A DNA stretch of 64,000 bases from Terriglobia bacterium (GTDB lineage Bacteria > Acidobacteriota > Terriglobia > Terriglobales > Acidobacteriaceae): positions 42,801 through 106,800 of the forward strand of contig JAIQFH010000020.1 of the NCBI GenBank assembly GCA_020073385.1, read 5' to 3'. Positions 52,677 to 62,500 of the stretch are shown in pieces. Position 1 is the first letter of the stretch. Every line of letters starts with the position of its first letter. The position numbers and the translations under genes are program-made. The notes under the pieces were generated by a model that saw only the letters and a list, made by a program, of their open reading frames with translations, did no database searches and was not told where the DNA came from.

Positions 52677-53960
52677 ATGACTACCCCGCCTCGCGAAAGC
52701 GTTACCCCGCGCTGGACTGACGCCCAAGATCGGCCGGCAAACGATCTCCGGATGAACCGGGTCCTTTTTCTGCTTGGGTTGTCCGTGCTGATCAATTACA
52801 TCGACCGCAGCAATCTTTCGATCGCCGCTCCCCTGATCAAAGATGAATTGAACATCTCCGGAGCGCAATTGGGCACGCTGCTGGCGGGATTCTTTTACAC
52901 CTACGCGTTGTTGCAGATTCCCGCGGGTTGGCTCGTGGACCGCTTCGACGCGAAGTGGGTCTTCGGGTTGGGTTTTTTCATCTGGTCCGCATCCACCGCG
53001 GTTACGGGATTGCTTCACGGGTTTGTCGCGCTGCTCATCGCTCGCGTCGTTCTCGGCATTGGAGAGTCTGTTGCCTTTCCCGCCTATGGCAAAATTATTG
53101 GCACCCATTTTCAGGAGAGCCGCCGCGGGTTCGCGAATGCGGTCGTGATTACAGGTTTGGCCCTGGGCCCTGCGCTGGGGATGCTGATCGGAGGCAATGT
53201 CGTCGACAGATTTGGGTGGCGGCCATTTTTTCTCGTGCTGGGCATGGCAGCATTATTGTGGCTTCCACCCTGGTGGGCATGGATGCCGCGATCGTCCCCA
53301 CGCCCGAAGCGAGCGCCTAAGGCGAGCGCAGGAGTGCTCGCCATCGTGAAGCAGCGTTCCGCATGGGGGACGTGCCTGTGCCAGTTCAGCTTCAACTATG
53401 CGTCCTACTTTCTGGTCACCTGGCTGCCTTTCTATCTCACGCGCGGACGGCATCTGTCGATGAGCCAGATGGCTCGAGTGGGTGGCCTTGTCTATCTCCT
53501 GTTCGCGGCATCGGCGGCCATTTTTGGAAAGCTGTCGGACCGCTGGGTCATAGCGGGCGCGTCTCCCACGACTGTTCGCAAGTCGCTGGCCACCGCGGGA
53601 AACGTTGGCATGGGCGCATTTCTAGCGTTGTCAGGGATCGCGCCCGACGGCCTGCTCGTTCCGACTCTGGCGTTGGCCGGGACATTCATGGGAATGTCGT
53701 CCTGCAATATCTGGGCTATGACTCAGACCCTGGCCGGGCGTGAGGTGGTGGGCCGTTGGACAGGCGTTCAGAACTTCGTAGGGAATTTCGCCGGCATCGT
53801 GGCGCCGACGCTCACGGGATTTCTTCTGGACCGCACCGGACATTTCTACTGGGCCTTCTTCATCACGACCGCGGTGGTGTGGTTGGGCGCCATCAGCTGG
53901 GTGTTCATCGTGGGTCCGATCAAGCCCATCGAGTGGACTCCGTATCCGAAGGTCGCGTAA
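52677..53960 (+). CDS. MFS transporter (anion:cation symporter/phthalate-permease-like)
   Basis: 427 residues with about twelve membrane helices. YIDRSNLSIAAPLIKDELNIS (the family's N-Y-x-D-R motif in helix 1) is followed by QIPAGWLVDRFDAKWVFGLG and VVLGIGESVAFPAYGKIIGTHF. These are typical of the ACS family, whose members carry organic anions such as hexuronates or phthalate. An alternative start at M26 (52752) cannot be excluded. Downstream CYTH gene is 12 bp away on the same strand. Confidence 0.9.
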   Translation: MTTPPRESVTPRWTDAQDRPANDLRMNRVLFLLGLSVLINYIDRSNLSIAAPLIKDELNISGAQLGTLLAGFFYTYALLQIPAGWLVDRFDAKWVFGLGFFIWSASTAVTGLLHGFVALLIARVVLGIGESVAFPAYGKIIGTHFQESRRGFANAVVITGLALGPALGMLIGGNVVDRFGWRPFFLVLGMAALLWLPPWWAWMPRSSPRPKRAPKASAGVLAIVKQRSAWGTCLCQFSFNYASYFLVTWLPFYLTRGRHLSMSQMARVGGLVYLLFAASAAIFGKLSDRWVIAGASPTTVRKSLATAGNVGMGAFLALSGIAPDGLLVPTLALAGTFMGMSSCNIWAMTQTLAGREVVGRWTGVQNFVGNFAGIVAPTLTGFLLDRTGHFYWAFFITTAVVWLGAISWVFIVGPIKPIEWTPYPKVA

Positions 53961-53972
53961 TACACTACTTTC

Positions 53973-54530
53973 ATGCAGAAGGAAATCGAGATTAAGTTTC
54001 GTGTGGAGAATCTGGGTACGCTTGCTCGCAAGCTGCGTGCTGCGGGTTTTGGCGTCAAAACGCCGCGTACCCATGAGATGAATACGCTCTATGATTTGCC
54101 TGGCGGAGTGCTGCGAGGCCGGAAGGAGTTGCTGCGACTGCGGGAGTATGGCTCGTCCTGGACTTTAACCCACAAGAGCGGAAGTAAAGTCGGCCGTCAC
54201 AGCAGCCGGAGGGAACTGGAAACGGGAGTCAGCGACGGCAAGAAGATGGACGCGATCCTGCGTGCGCTGGGGTATTCGCCCTCGTTCTGCTATGAAAAGT
54301 TTCGGGCGGAGTGGACGGACCGTAAGGGACAGGTTGTGGTCGATCACACTCCGATTGGAGACTTCTGCGAGATTGAAGGCAGGCCGCGATGGATTGATGC
54401 GACTGCGAAAAAACTGGGAGTACGGCCCGCGGACTATATCACGAAGAATTACGCGACACTGTTCGCGGAGTGGCAGCAAGAGCATAGTAGCTCTGCCACG
54501 GAGATGACGTTCGAAGCGCTAAAGCGCTAG
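53973..54530 (+). CDS. CYTH-domain protein (class IV adenylate cyclase/thiamine-triphosphatase-like)
   Basis: 185 residues. The E-x-E-x-K signature is EIEIKFRVE at residues 4-12, followed by YDLPGGVLRGRKELLRLREYG, WTLTHKSGS and the C-terminal VVVDHTPIGDFCEIEG, with acidic residues for metal binding inside the eight-stranded tunnel. CYTH enzymes act on triphosphate groups (cAMP synthesis, thiamine triphosphate or inorganic triphosphate). Which one applies is not set by the sequence. Confidence 0.9.
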   Translation: MQKEIEIKFRVENLGTLARKLRAAGFGVKTPRTHEMNTLYDLPGGVLRGRKELLRLREYGSSWTLTHKSGSKVGRHSSRRELETGVSDGKKMDAILRALGYSPSFCYEKFRAEWTDRKGQVVVDHTPIGDFCEIEGRPRWIDATAKKLGVRPADYITKNYATLFAEWQQEHSSSATEMTFEALKR

Positions 54531-54750
54531 ATCTATCCGTTGTCATCCTGAGTCCGGCGAAAGCCGGACGACGGACCTGACGACCGGTGGTTGCGTTGGT
54601 GCAGCGGGCGAGAACGAAACCGGCACACGCCGTAGTGATGCTCTTTGTTCACCGCGGTAGCGCCGCACTCCTGTTGTGCGGTCCCCGACCGCTGGCGCGC
54701 TCGTCAAGATGACATGATCTTAAAGGGGCGATTACGCTCACGATTTGAAG
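54531..54750. repeat. Gene-free gap with repeat-type hairpins between the CYTH gene and secA
   Basis: Starts with GTTGTCATCCTGAGTCCGGC, the 5' part of the element seen at 24387-24446 and 62811-62876, followed by the hairpin CCGGCGAAAGCCGG. No gene is seen. It may end transcription from both directions. Confidence 0.5.
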
Positions 54751-57700
54751 CTACGCCCCGTGGCACTTCTTGTACTTCTTCCCCGACCCGCAGGGGCAAG
54801 GATCGTTGCGGCCGACTTTTTCCTGGCCGCGTACCACCTGCTGGACCTGCTGCATTTCGCCAGCACCCGCCATCCGCGCCTGCTCGAGTTCGCGGCGCTT
54901 GCGCCGCATGAAGGCTTCCTCGAGTTCGTCCGCGGATGTAGAGACCATTCGCGGCTGACGCCTGCCGTTACCATCGCCGCCATGCAGAGAAGGAATCGCT
55001 GGCCCCGCTTCTGCCGGCGCCGCTTCAGTCGGGGGTGCGACTGGACGCTCCAGAATCTGCATCAGGTAGAGATACCGGACCGTGTCTTCCTGGAAGCGCT
55101 GCATCATCGCTTCGAACATCTCGAAGGATTCCTTCTTGTACTCAACCAGCGGATCATGCTGCCCGTAACCGCGCAGGCCGATGCCTTCCTTCAGGTGGTC
55201 CATGCTCAGCAAGTGATCTTTCCACTGCTGGTCGATCACGCTAAGCATGATCATGCGCTCGTGATGCCGCATGGCGTCGGGTCCGATGAGCTTTTCCTTG
55301 GCGTCGTACCGCTCTTTCAGCTTGGCGAAGATCGCGTCGCCCAGTTCGCCGCGATTGAGTTGTTCGGCTTTGACGCCCTCAGCGATGAAGTCCACTCCAA
55401 ACCGGGTGAAGATCGCGTCTTTGAGCCCTTTGATATTCCAGTCGGCAACGTGAGCCTTCTCCGGGCAGTACTCCTCGAGTTGCTCCGCAAGAATTGCCGC
55501 AACGTAATCCTCAAGGATCAGATCTTTCTGGTCGGTGCCCTCGAGCAGACGACGCCGGAGGCCGTAAACGGCCTCGCGCTGCTTGTTCATCACGTCGTCG
55601 TATTCGAGCAGGTGTTTGCGCGATTCGAAATGCTGGGCTTCGACAGCTTTCTGTGCCGTCTCGATGCGGCGCGTGATCATCCTCGACTCGATCGGCACGC
55701 CCTCTTCCATGCCCAGCTTCTGCAGCAACGTCGAGACCCACTCTTTGGCGAAGATGCGCATCAGATCATCTTCGAGAGCGAGATAGAAACGCGAAGATCC
55801 AGGATCGCCCTGGCGTCCAGCGCGTCCACGCAGCTGGTTATCGATGCGTCGGGACTCATGCCGCTCAGTGCCGAGAATGTGCAGTCCGCCGACAGCGATG
55901 ACTTCCTCATGCTCCACGTCGGTCTGCTTCTTGTAGCGATGGAAGGCATCGGTCCACTTGTCGGTCGGAACCGTGTATTCGTTGCCGTTGTAGTAGAAGA
56001 CGGAAGTTTGTCCGTCTTCCTGCGGACCCTCGATCTTGCCCTGGGCTACTCGCAACTGCTGCGCAATTCCCTTCTTGACCATCTCTTGCTTGGCCATGAA
56101 CTCGGGATTGCCACCGAGAAGAATGTCGGTACCGCGGCCGGCCATGTTCGTCGCGATGGTTACCGCGCCCTTGCGACCGGCCTGCGCGACGATCTCCGCT
56201 TCGCGCTCATGGAACTTGGCATTAAGGACGACGTGCTTGATGGCTTTTTTCTTCAGCAGCTCGGAAAGCCGCTCGGATTTTTCGACCGATGTGGTGCCGA
56301 CCAGTACCGGCTGGCCTTTGCCCGCAAGCTGCTGAATCTCGTCTGCTGCCGCGAAATACTTTTCTTTCTCCGTGCGGTAGACGATGTCGGGATTCTCAAT
56401 GCGCAGGAGTTGTCGGTTGGTCGGAATCACGACTACTTCCAGCTTGTAGATCTTCTCGAATTCTTCGGCTTCGGTTTCCGCGGTGCCAGTCATGCCGGCC
56501 AGCTTCTTGAACATGCGGAAGTAGTTCTGGAAGGTAATGGTCGCAAGCGTCTGATTTTCGCGCTCGATCTTGACGTTTTCTTTGGCTTCAATCGCTTGGT
56601 GCAAGCCATCAGACCAGCGCCGGCCTGGCATCATGCGTCCCGTGAACTCGTCGACGATGATTACCTCACCGTCTTTGATCACGTATTCCACATCGCGGCG
56701 ATAGAGCGCGTGAGCCTTAATCGCGGTCTCGACGTGATGCTTTGTGCCCCAGTTCTCCGGATCGGCGATGTTCCCAATCCCGAGCAGCTTCTCGACCTTC
56801 TCCCAGCCCGAGTCCGAGACCGTGATATTACGGTGCTTCTCGTCGATCACGTAATCGTTGGTGAGAATTTTCCTTTGCGGGTCGTCCCCAACTCGAGCCA
56901 GTTCAGTGAGCATCTCATCCCGCTGCTCTGGAGGAATCTCTCCCGCCTCGAGTTGCTGGCGCAGCTCATCCGGGCTCAGCTCTTCGCCGCGTACCAGCTT
57001 CGGGATGATGCGGTTGACGATGTAGTACTTGTCGGTGGATTCCTCGCTTGCACCCGAAATGATGAGCGGCGTACGAGCCTCGTCGATCAGGATGGAGTCG
57101 ACTTCGTCAACGATGGCGTAGTTGTGCCCGCGCTGCACGCAGTCCTTGATGTCGAACTTCATGTTGTCGCGGAGGTAGTCGAAGCCAAACTCGTTGTTGG
57201 TCCCGTAGGTAACGTCGGCTGCGTAGGCGGCGCGGCGCTCTTCGTCGTCGAGGTCGTGCACGATGACGCCGACGGTCAATCCCAGGAAACGATACAGCCG
57301 TCCCATCCATTCGGAGTCGCGCTTAGCCAGGTAATCGTTGACGGTGACAACATGCACGCCCCGCCCGCTCAGCGCGTTCAGGTATACGGGCAAGGTAGCA
57401 ACCAGCGTTTTGCCTTCGCCGGTTTTCATTTCTGAAATCTTGCCATCGTGCAGCACCATGCCGCCGATCAACTGCACGTCAAAGTGCCGCATGTTGAGCA
57501 CGCGGCGACCGGCTTCGCGGACCACAGCGAACGCTTCAACCAGAATCTCGTTCAGCACTTCCTGAAGCGCGTCGTACTGCTCCTTCTCCATCCGCTTGAT
57601 GCGGTCAAAGTCGTTCTCCTCCTCCTCCGAGTCTGCTGCCGCGTCGCTGCCGGCTGGGGGATTCCCGTTGCCCCCGCCAACCCGGTTCCCCAGCCGTTCC

Positions 57701-57864
57701 TGAATCCGCTTGCGGAATTCGTCTGTCTTGGCGCGCAATTCGGCATCCGAGAGCTTCTGTATCTCGGGTTCGAGCGCGTTGATGGCCTGTACATTCGGCC
57801 TCAGCGCCTTGATGACGCGCTCATTCTTCGTCCCAAAAACCTTACCTAGCAGTCTGTTGATCAA
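54751..57864 (-). CDS. secA: Protein translocase ATPase SecA
   Basis: Start placed at TTG 57864 because [20 protein letters not shown] fits the SecA N terminus and AAGGAC lies about 8 nt upstream; TTG 57897 would add 11 odd residues. 1037 residues. Walker A in [20 protein letters not shown]-like Walker B region [37 protein letters not shown] in the second ATPase domain, and a C-terminal zinc site [21 protein letters not shown] that binds SecB or phospholipid. Drives preproteins through SecYEG. It carries an acidic insertion and a longer linker near residue 970 ([17 protein letters not shown]). Confidence 0.97.
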   Translation of the reverse strand: MINRLLGKVFGTKNERVIKALRPNVQAINALEPEIQKLSDAELRAKTDEFRKRIQERLGNRVGGGNGNPPAGSDAAADSEEEENDFDRIKRMEKEQYDALQEVLNEILVEAFAVVREAGRRVLNMRHFDVQLIGGMVLHDGKISEMKTGEGKTLVATLPVYLNALSGRGVHVVTVNDYLAKRDSEWMGRLYRFLGLTVGVIVHDLDDEERRAAYAADVTYGTNNEFGFDYLRDNMKFDIKDCVQRGHNYAIVDEVDSILIDEARTPLIISGASEESTDKYYIVNRIIPKLVRGEELSPDELRQQLEAGEIPPEQRDEMLTELARVGDDPQRKILTNDYVIDEKHRNITVSDSGWEKVEKLLGIGNIADPENWGTKHHVETAIKAHALYRRDVEYVIKDGEVIIVDEFTGRMMPGRRWSDGLHQAIEAKENVKIERENQTLATITFQNYFRMFKKLAGMTGTAETEAEEFEKIYKLEVVVIPTNRQLLRIENPDIVYRTEKEKYFAAADEIQQLAGKGQPVLVGTTSVEKSERLSELLKKKAIKHVVLNAKFHEREAEIVAQAGRKGAVTIATNMAGRGTDILLGGNPEFMAKQEMVKKGIAQQLRVAQGKIEGPQEDGQTSVFYYNGNEYTVPTDKWTDAFHRYKKQTDVEHEEVIAVGGLHILGTERHESRRIDNQLRGRAGRQGDPGSSRFYLALEDDLMRIFAKEWVSTLLQKLGMEEGVPIESRMITRRIETAQKAVEAQHFESRKHLLEYDDVMNKQREAVYGLRRRLLEGTDQKDLILEDYVAAILAEQLEEYCPEKAHVADWNIKGLKDAIFTRFGVDFIAEGVKAEQLNRGELGDAIFAKLKERYDAKEKLIGPDAMRHHERMIMLSVIDQQWKDHLLSMDHLKEGIGLRGYGQHDPLVEYKKESFEMFEAMMQRFQEDTVRYLYLMQILERPVAPPTEAAPAEAGPAIPSLHGGDGNGRRQPRMVSTSADELEEAFMRRKRRELEQARMAGAGEMQQVQQVVRGQEKVGRNDPCPCGSGKKYKKCHGA

Positions 57865-57997
57865 CCGGAAGTCCTTCGGAGGGCAAGGTACGCCCAAATA
57901 CTATCTCTAGAAGCCTAGCACATTAGATGCACCAGAGTTCCAGCGGGACTTTCAAGGCACCCGCCAATATAATGCTACCCAGGATGAAGGGGGCTTC

Positions 57998-58630
57998 ATG
58001 ACTCGACGCCTCGGCTCGGTTCTCGTTCCGCTACTTCTCCTCGCCTGTGCGGCAACAGCAAAAGACAAGCATAAGCCAGCCCTTCCGGAATACGTCTTGC
58101 GAGCACAAACCGTGCGCGTGGTCATTGATCCCAACGCGGGCGAGCCGCTTGATCAACCGCAGGTCAACGCCCTCGCCCGCGACAATGTCGAAAAGGCGCT
58201 GATGGAATGGGGGCGCTTTCGGCTGGTGCTCGACGGGGGGGAATCTGACCTGGTGATCGTGATTCGCACCGGCGATGGCAGAATGTCGCGTCCCACCATG
58301 CGGGGCGGACCGATCGACCAGCGTCCGGGCATCGGACAGTCTACTGACAGCGATATACGAATTGGAGCACAGCAGGGGCAACCGCCACCGCTAGGTGGAC
58401 CTGGCAGTTACCCGCAGAACCAGCGGCCGCGTATGGGGACCGAGATTGGGCCGAGCGAGGACTCGTTCGAGGTGTATCGCGGAGGCATGGATGATCCACT
58501 CGACTCGCCTCCAGTCTGGCGCTACATGAGGAAGGACTGCCTGCGCCCGACCCCGCATGTCCCTGCCGTGGAAGAATTTCGCAAGGCCGTGGCCGACGCT
58601 GAAAAGCCGAAGGTGCCCAAGACTCCGTAA
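57998..58630 (+). CDS. Exported protein of unknown function
   Basis: 210 residues. Not recognised. A signal peptide (LGSVLVPLLLLACAATA) is followed by a domain with VRVVIDPNAGEPLDQPQVNA and VEKALMEWGRFRLVLDGGES. Then comes a long Gly/Pro/Gln-rich stretch (about residues 95-155), and a C-terminal WRYMRKDCLRPTPHVPAVEEF. AAGGGGG precedes the ATG. Divergent from secA and upstream of the ligase/acyltransferase gene. It resembles small acidobacterial secreted proteins; no catalytic residues are proposed. Confidence 0.7.
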   Translation: MTRRLGSVLVPLLLLACAATAKDKHKPALPEYVLRAQTVRVVIDPNAGEPLDQPQVNALARDNVEKALMEWGRFRLVLDGGESDLVIVIRTGDGRMSRPTMRGGPIDQRPGIGQSTDSDIRIGAQQGQPPPLGGPGSYPQNQRPRMGTEIGPSEDSFEVYRGGMDDPLDSPPVWRYMRKDCLRPTPHVPAVEEFRKAVADAEKPKVPKTP

Positions 58631-58706
58631 CTGATCACCCTTCGTCAGAATAGCGCTGTCGACACTGCGTCCGTGTCGCCTTTTCCTGTAATATTCCCCA
58701 CGACCC

Positions 58707-61454
58707 ATGCCCACGTTCTACGACCGTTTTCTGGAGTGCGCCCAGCGCTGGCCGAATAACGTCGCACTCGAACTGCAGCGTCACGACCACCTCGAAAGCT
58801 GCACCTACGGTGAACTGCAAAGCTGGGCCCAGTCTGTCGGGCGCTGGATCACTGAAAACAACTTCGCGCCGGGTTCCCGGCTGGCAATCCTGGCCGACAA
58901 CCATCCGCGATGGGTCGCGACTTATCTTGGCATCATCGCCTCCGGTTGTGCTGCGGTTCCGCTGGATACGGCCTTGCATGACGACCAGGTCGTCAAACTT
59001 CTGAAGGACAGCGGGACATCCGCGGTATTCGTAGACGTGAAGCATGTCCCCGTCACGCGGCGGGCCGTAAGCGAGCTGAAGGTCGGCCTTATCTTGACCG
59101 ACCCCGACCGCATGACCGTTGAGACTGGCAACGATCGTTTCCTCGCCAACCTGCCGGAGATCTTCAAAGCAGGTCCAGGCTCGTTCAACCCGGTCCCGGT
59201 GAAGACCGACGACCTCGCTTCCCTGCTCTACACGTCCGGTACGACAGCCGATCCCAAGGGCGTAATGCTGACACACGGCAACTTCCTTGGCGAAGTAGAT
59301 GCCGTCTTCAACTGGGTCGACATCGGGCCCAACGACGCGCTGCTCGGCCTCTTGCCCCTATTCCACGTGCTGGCGCTGATGGCAAACTTGCTCCTGCCGC
59401 TGGTCAAGGGATCGCGAGTCGTTTATCTGGAAACCCTCAACACCACCGAACTGCTGAAGGCGTTGCAGGAGCGCAATATTACGGCTTTCGCCGTCGTGCC
59501 GCAGTTTTTCTATCTGATCCACGAGAGAATTTTTCAGGAAATCAAGAAGCGCGGCACGGTTACGCAGAAGATTTTTGCCGCGATGGTGATGCTCAATCGC
59601 ACTTTACGGAAGGTCGGAATCAACGCGGGGCCCGTTCTTTTTCGCAAGATCCATCACACTCTTGGTCCGAAAATGCGTTACCTCGCGACCGGAGGATCGC
59701 GCTTTGATCCGGCAATCGCCCAGGATTTCTATGACCTCGGTGTCGACGTGATGCAGGCTCTGGGGCTGACCGAGACAGCCGCCGCCATCTACGTCAATAC
59801 CCCGGACGATATTGTCATCGGTTCTTGCGGCAAAGCCATGAAAGGCGTTGAGGGCAAGATTGTCGATCCACAGCCTCAGGAAGACGGCGGCCCTGCGGTG
59901 GGAGAACTCGCTGTCCGCGGGCCCGTCGTGATGAAGGGATATTGGAACCGTCCCGATGCAACAGCGGCGGTTATGAAGGACGGATGGTTCCTCACGGGCG
60001 ATCTCGGCTATTTCGATTCCAAGGGCCATCTCTTTCTCACCGGACGCAAGAAGGAAGTCATCGTCCTCAGCAACGGTAAGAACGTCTACCCGGAAGAGAT
60101 CGAAGCGCACTACTTAAAGTCGCCGTTCATCAAGGAAATTGCCGTGATGGGGATGGAAGGAAAGCCGGGCGAAGAACGCGACCGCTTGCATGCAGTCATC
60201 GTTCCCAACTTCGATGAACTCAAGAAGCGCAAAATCGTCAACGCCAAGGAAGTCATCCGCTTCGACATTGAAGGGCTTTCCCCACAGATCGCCACTACGA
60301 AGCGAATCAGCAGCTACGAGATCTGGCAGGACGATCTGCCCCGCACGACTACACGAAAGATCAAGCGCTTCGAGGTTCAGAAGCGCGTCAAGGCAAATCA
60401 GGTCAAGAAACTCAGCGACGAATCCGAACTGCCCACCGAAAAGCCTCTTTCTTCCGAAGAGTCCACATGGCTCGAACAGCCTGACGTCGAGCGCGCCCTC
60501 AAGATCGTACGCGAAACTTCGCACTCCGCTTCCCCGAATCTGCGGCCTACCCACAGCCTGGAACTCGATCTCGGACTGGATTCCATGCAGCGGGTGGAAC
60601 TGCTCAGCCGCCTGGAAGAGGAACTGGGCGGCAATGTCGAAGAATCCCGACTTGCAGAGATCTATACCATTCGGGACCTGATCGACGCGGTCCTGCAGAG
60701 CGCGGCGAGCGGGGCCGGAAAGCCAACGGCGCGGCCCGCCTTCGCCGGATGGAAAGCCATTCTTGCCGAAGACCCTGACGACCCAGAAGTCTTGGAACTG
60801 ACGCGTGCTAATCGTTTCAAAACCACTTTCTGGTATCTGGTGTCTCGCCTGGCGCAGGTCGCCTCGCTCGATCTGTTCGACCTGAAGGTAAGCGGTATTG
60901 AAAAACTACCAAAGAATGGCCCTTACCTTCTTTGTTCAAACCATCAGAGTTACCTCGACCCGCTGATCCTGGCGGGCGTATTGCCCGCGGAACTGTTCCA
61001 GAGGCTTTTCGCCGTCGGTACGAGCGAAATCTTCGGTGATGGGTTCATGCGCCGGCTGGCACGCTCTCTCAATGTCGTCGTGGTCGATCCCGATGCGAAT
61101 CTGGTTTCTGCCATGCGGGCCGGCGCTTTTGGATTACGGCATGGAATGGTGCTCATTCTCTATCCCGAGGGCGAGCGTTCCATCGACGGCACGCCGCGAA
61201 TCTTCAAGAAAGGCGCGGCTATCCTATCCATTCACCTGCAAATACCGATCGTTCCGATCGCGATTGAAGGCTTTTACGACGCTTGGCCACGCAACCAGGC
61301 GTTCAAGGGCTTCAAGCCGCTAAAGATGGTGTTTGGAGATCCCATCGTTCCGCCCCCGCAGAACGAGGCGTCAGAAGAAGCCTATGAGAAACTCACCGCG
61401 GAATTGAAGTCACGTATCGTGACTATGTGGGAAGGTCTCCGCGAGAACGCCTGA
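58707..61454 (+). CDS. Fused acyl-CoA/ACP ligase, acyl-carrier domain and acyltransferase
   Basis: 915 residues. The AMP-binding domain is residues about 15-560: LLYTSGTTADPKGVMLTHGN (P-loop), ALGLTETAAAIYVNTPDD, GDLGYFDSKGHLFLTGRKKE. A carrier-protein segment at about 620-670 has LELDLGLDSMQRVELLSRLE with the phosphopantetheine serine in D-S-M. The C-terminal acyltransferase domain has NHQSYLD (H-x4-D) and YPEGERSIDG. The layout mirrors Aas-like enzymes with an added carrier domain and suggests remodelling of lyso-phospholipids or synthesis of a special lipid. Order of reactions is inference. Confidence 0.88.
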   Translation: MPTFYDRFLECAQRWPNNVALELQRHDHLESCTYGELQSWAQSVGRWITENNFAPGSRLAILADNHPRWVATYLGIIASGCAAVPLDTALHDDQVVKLLKDSGTSAVFVDVKHVPVTRRAVSELKVGLILTDPDRMTVETGNDRFLANLPEIFKAGPGSFNPVPVKTDDLASLLYTSGTTADPKGVMLTHGNFLGEVDAVFNWVDIGPNDALLGLLPLFHVLALMANLLLPLVKGSRVVYLETLNTTELLKALQERNITAFAVVPQFFYLIHERIFQEIKKRGTVTQKIFAAMVMLNRTLRKVGINAGPVLFRKIHHTLGPKMRYLATGGSRFDPAIAQDFYDLGVDVMQALGLTETAAAIYVNTPDDIVIGSCGKAMKGVEGKIVDPQPQEDGGPAVGELAVRGPVVMKGYWNRPDATAAVMKDGWFLTGDLGYFDSKGHLFLTGRKKEVIVLSNGKNVYPEEIEAHYLKSPFIKEIAVMGMEGKPGEERDRLHAVIVPNFDELKKRKIVNAKEVIRFDIEGLSPQIATTKRISSYEIWQDDLPRTTTRKIKRFEVQKRVKANQVKKLSDESELPTEKPLSSEESTWLEQPDVERALKIVRETSHSASPNLRPTHSLELDLGLDSMQRVELLSRLEEELGGNVEESRLAEIYTIRDLIDAVLQSAASGAGKPTARPAFAGWKAILAEDPDDPEVLELTRANRFKTTFWYLVSRLAQVASLDLFDLKVSGIEKLPKNGPYLLCSNHQSYLDPLILAGVLPAELFQRLFAVGTSEIFGDGFMRRLARSLNVVVVDPDANLVSAMRAGAFGLRHGMVLILYPEGERSIDGTPRIFKKGAAILSIHLQIPIVPIAIEGFYDAWPRNQAFKGFKPLKMVFGDPIVPPPQNEASEEAYEKLTAELKSRIVTMWEGLRENA

Positions 61455-61490
61455 CGGTTTCACGCAAGGCAACCTTCATTGCAGTTCATC

Positions 61491-62396
61491 CTACTTAGCG
61501 CGGGGATGCGTCCGATCATACACCTGCAGTACGTGCTTCATGGAGAGTTGCGTATAACGCTGGGTAGTAGCCAGGCGCTCGTGACCGAGCAGTTCCTGGA
61601 TCGCGCGCAGGTCGGCGCCTTCTTCCAGCATGTGGGTGCCGAAAGCATGGCGCAGGGTGTGAGGATGAACATCGGGCGAAAGACCCTTGGCGACCGCAAT
61701 CTTCTTGATGATACGTCCCACGCTGCGCGTCGTAAGTCGCCCGCCGCGCTGGTTGATCAACAGCGCGTTGGAATTTTTGCGAGCCTCGGACAGTAGTGTG
61801 TGCCGAACTTGAAGATAAGCAGGCAGCGCGGTCTTCACGGAATCGCCAAACGGAACGTAGCGTTCCTTCTTCCCTTTCCCACGAATCAGAATGGCCTCTG
61901 CGCTCAGCCGAATATCGTCGAGGTTAATTCCCGTTAACTCCGAGTTGCGGATCCCGCAACCGTAAAGCAATTCCAGCATGAGCCGATCGCGCTCCGGGAA
62001 AGCTGCCGTCTCGGGCATTTTGCCATCGAGCACGGAATTCATCTCTTCGATCGTGGGCACGCGCGGGAGTTTTTTCGGCAGCTTTGGCGTGGCGACCAGC
62101 TTAGCGGGATTCTGGTCGACCACTCCTTCCTGGGCCAGCCAGCGATACAGCGAACGGACTGCAGCCAGGGAACGAGCCACGGAGGTCTTGCTCAGCCCTT
62201 TCTCATAGAGTTGAGAGAGGAACCCTCGAATCGCGATGTGGTCGATCTGCTTCCAACTGCGAGATCCGGCGTAGGCGGAGAAATTCGCCAGATCGCCGGT
62301 ATAGGCCTTGATCGTATGCGGAGATGCATTCTTCTCGCGCAGATGGCGGAGAAAGTCTGCCACGGCTTTTTCGACGATGGTCCGCGTTGTAGTCAT
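61491..62396 (-). CDS. Tyrosine site-specific recombinase of the XerC/XerD type
   Basis: 301 residues, the standard length for chromosome-dimer resolution recombinases. N-terminal SAM-like core-binding domain at residues about 10-95 ([22 protein letters not shown]). Catalytic residues: Arg in [12 protein letters not shown], Lys in [39 protein letters not shown] with the Tyr nucleophile. It could be XerC or XerD; the second copy at 62501-63535 is next to it, so the two likely form the pair that resolves dimers at dif. Confidence 0.93.
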   Translation of the reverse strand: MTTTRTIVEKAVADFLRHLREKNASPHTIKAYTGDLANFSAYAGSRSWKQIDHIAIRGFLSQLYEKGLSKTSVARSLAAVRSLYRWLAQEGVVDQNPAKLVATPKLPKKLPRVPTIEEMNSVLDGKMPETAAFPERDRLMLELLYGCGIRNSELTGINLDDIRLSAEAILIRGKGKKERYVPFGDSVKTALPAYLQVRHTLLSEARKNSNALLINQRGGRLTTRSVGRIIKKIAVAKGLSPDVHPHTLRHAFGTHMLEEGADLRAIQELLGHERLATTQRYTQLSMKHVLQVYDRTHPRAK

Positions 62397-62404
62397 GGTT
62401 GATT

Positions 62405-62500
62405 CTGATTTCAGATTTGAGATTTCAGATTGCAGATTTCAGAACCCGGTCTCTGGATGATTCACAATCTGCAATTTGAAATCTTAAATCTGCAATCTCA
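62405..62500. repeat. Inverted repeat of GATTTCAGATT-like words between the two recombinase genes
   Basis: TTCAGATTTGAGATTTCAG and GATTGCAGATTTCAGA return as TCTGCAATTTGAAATC and AATCTGCAATCTC. It forms a long imperfect AT-rich hairpin between the two recombinase genes and is close in design to 39004-39073, with other words. Confidence 0.7.

Noticed and set aside
54745..57435. Long open frame (896 codons) on the plus strand antisense to secA
   Set aside because: The minus strand encodes an unmistakable SecA with all motifs; the plus-strand product has no family features and arises from codon bias in GC-rich DNA.
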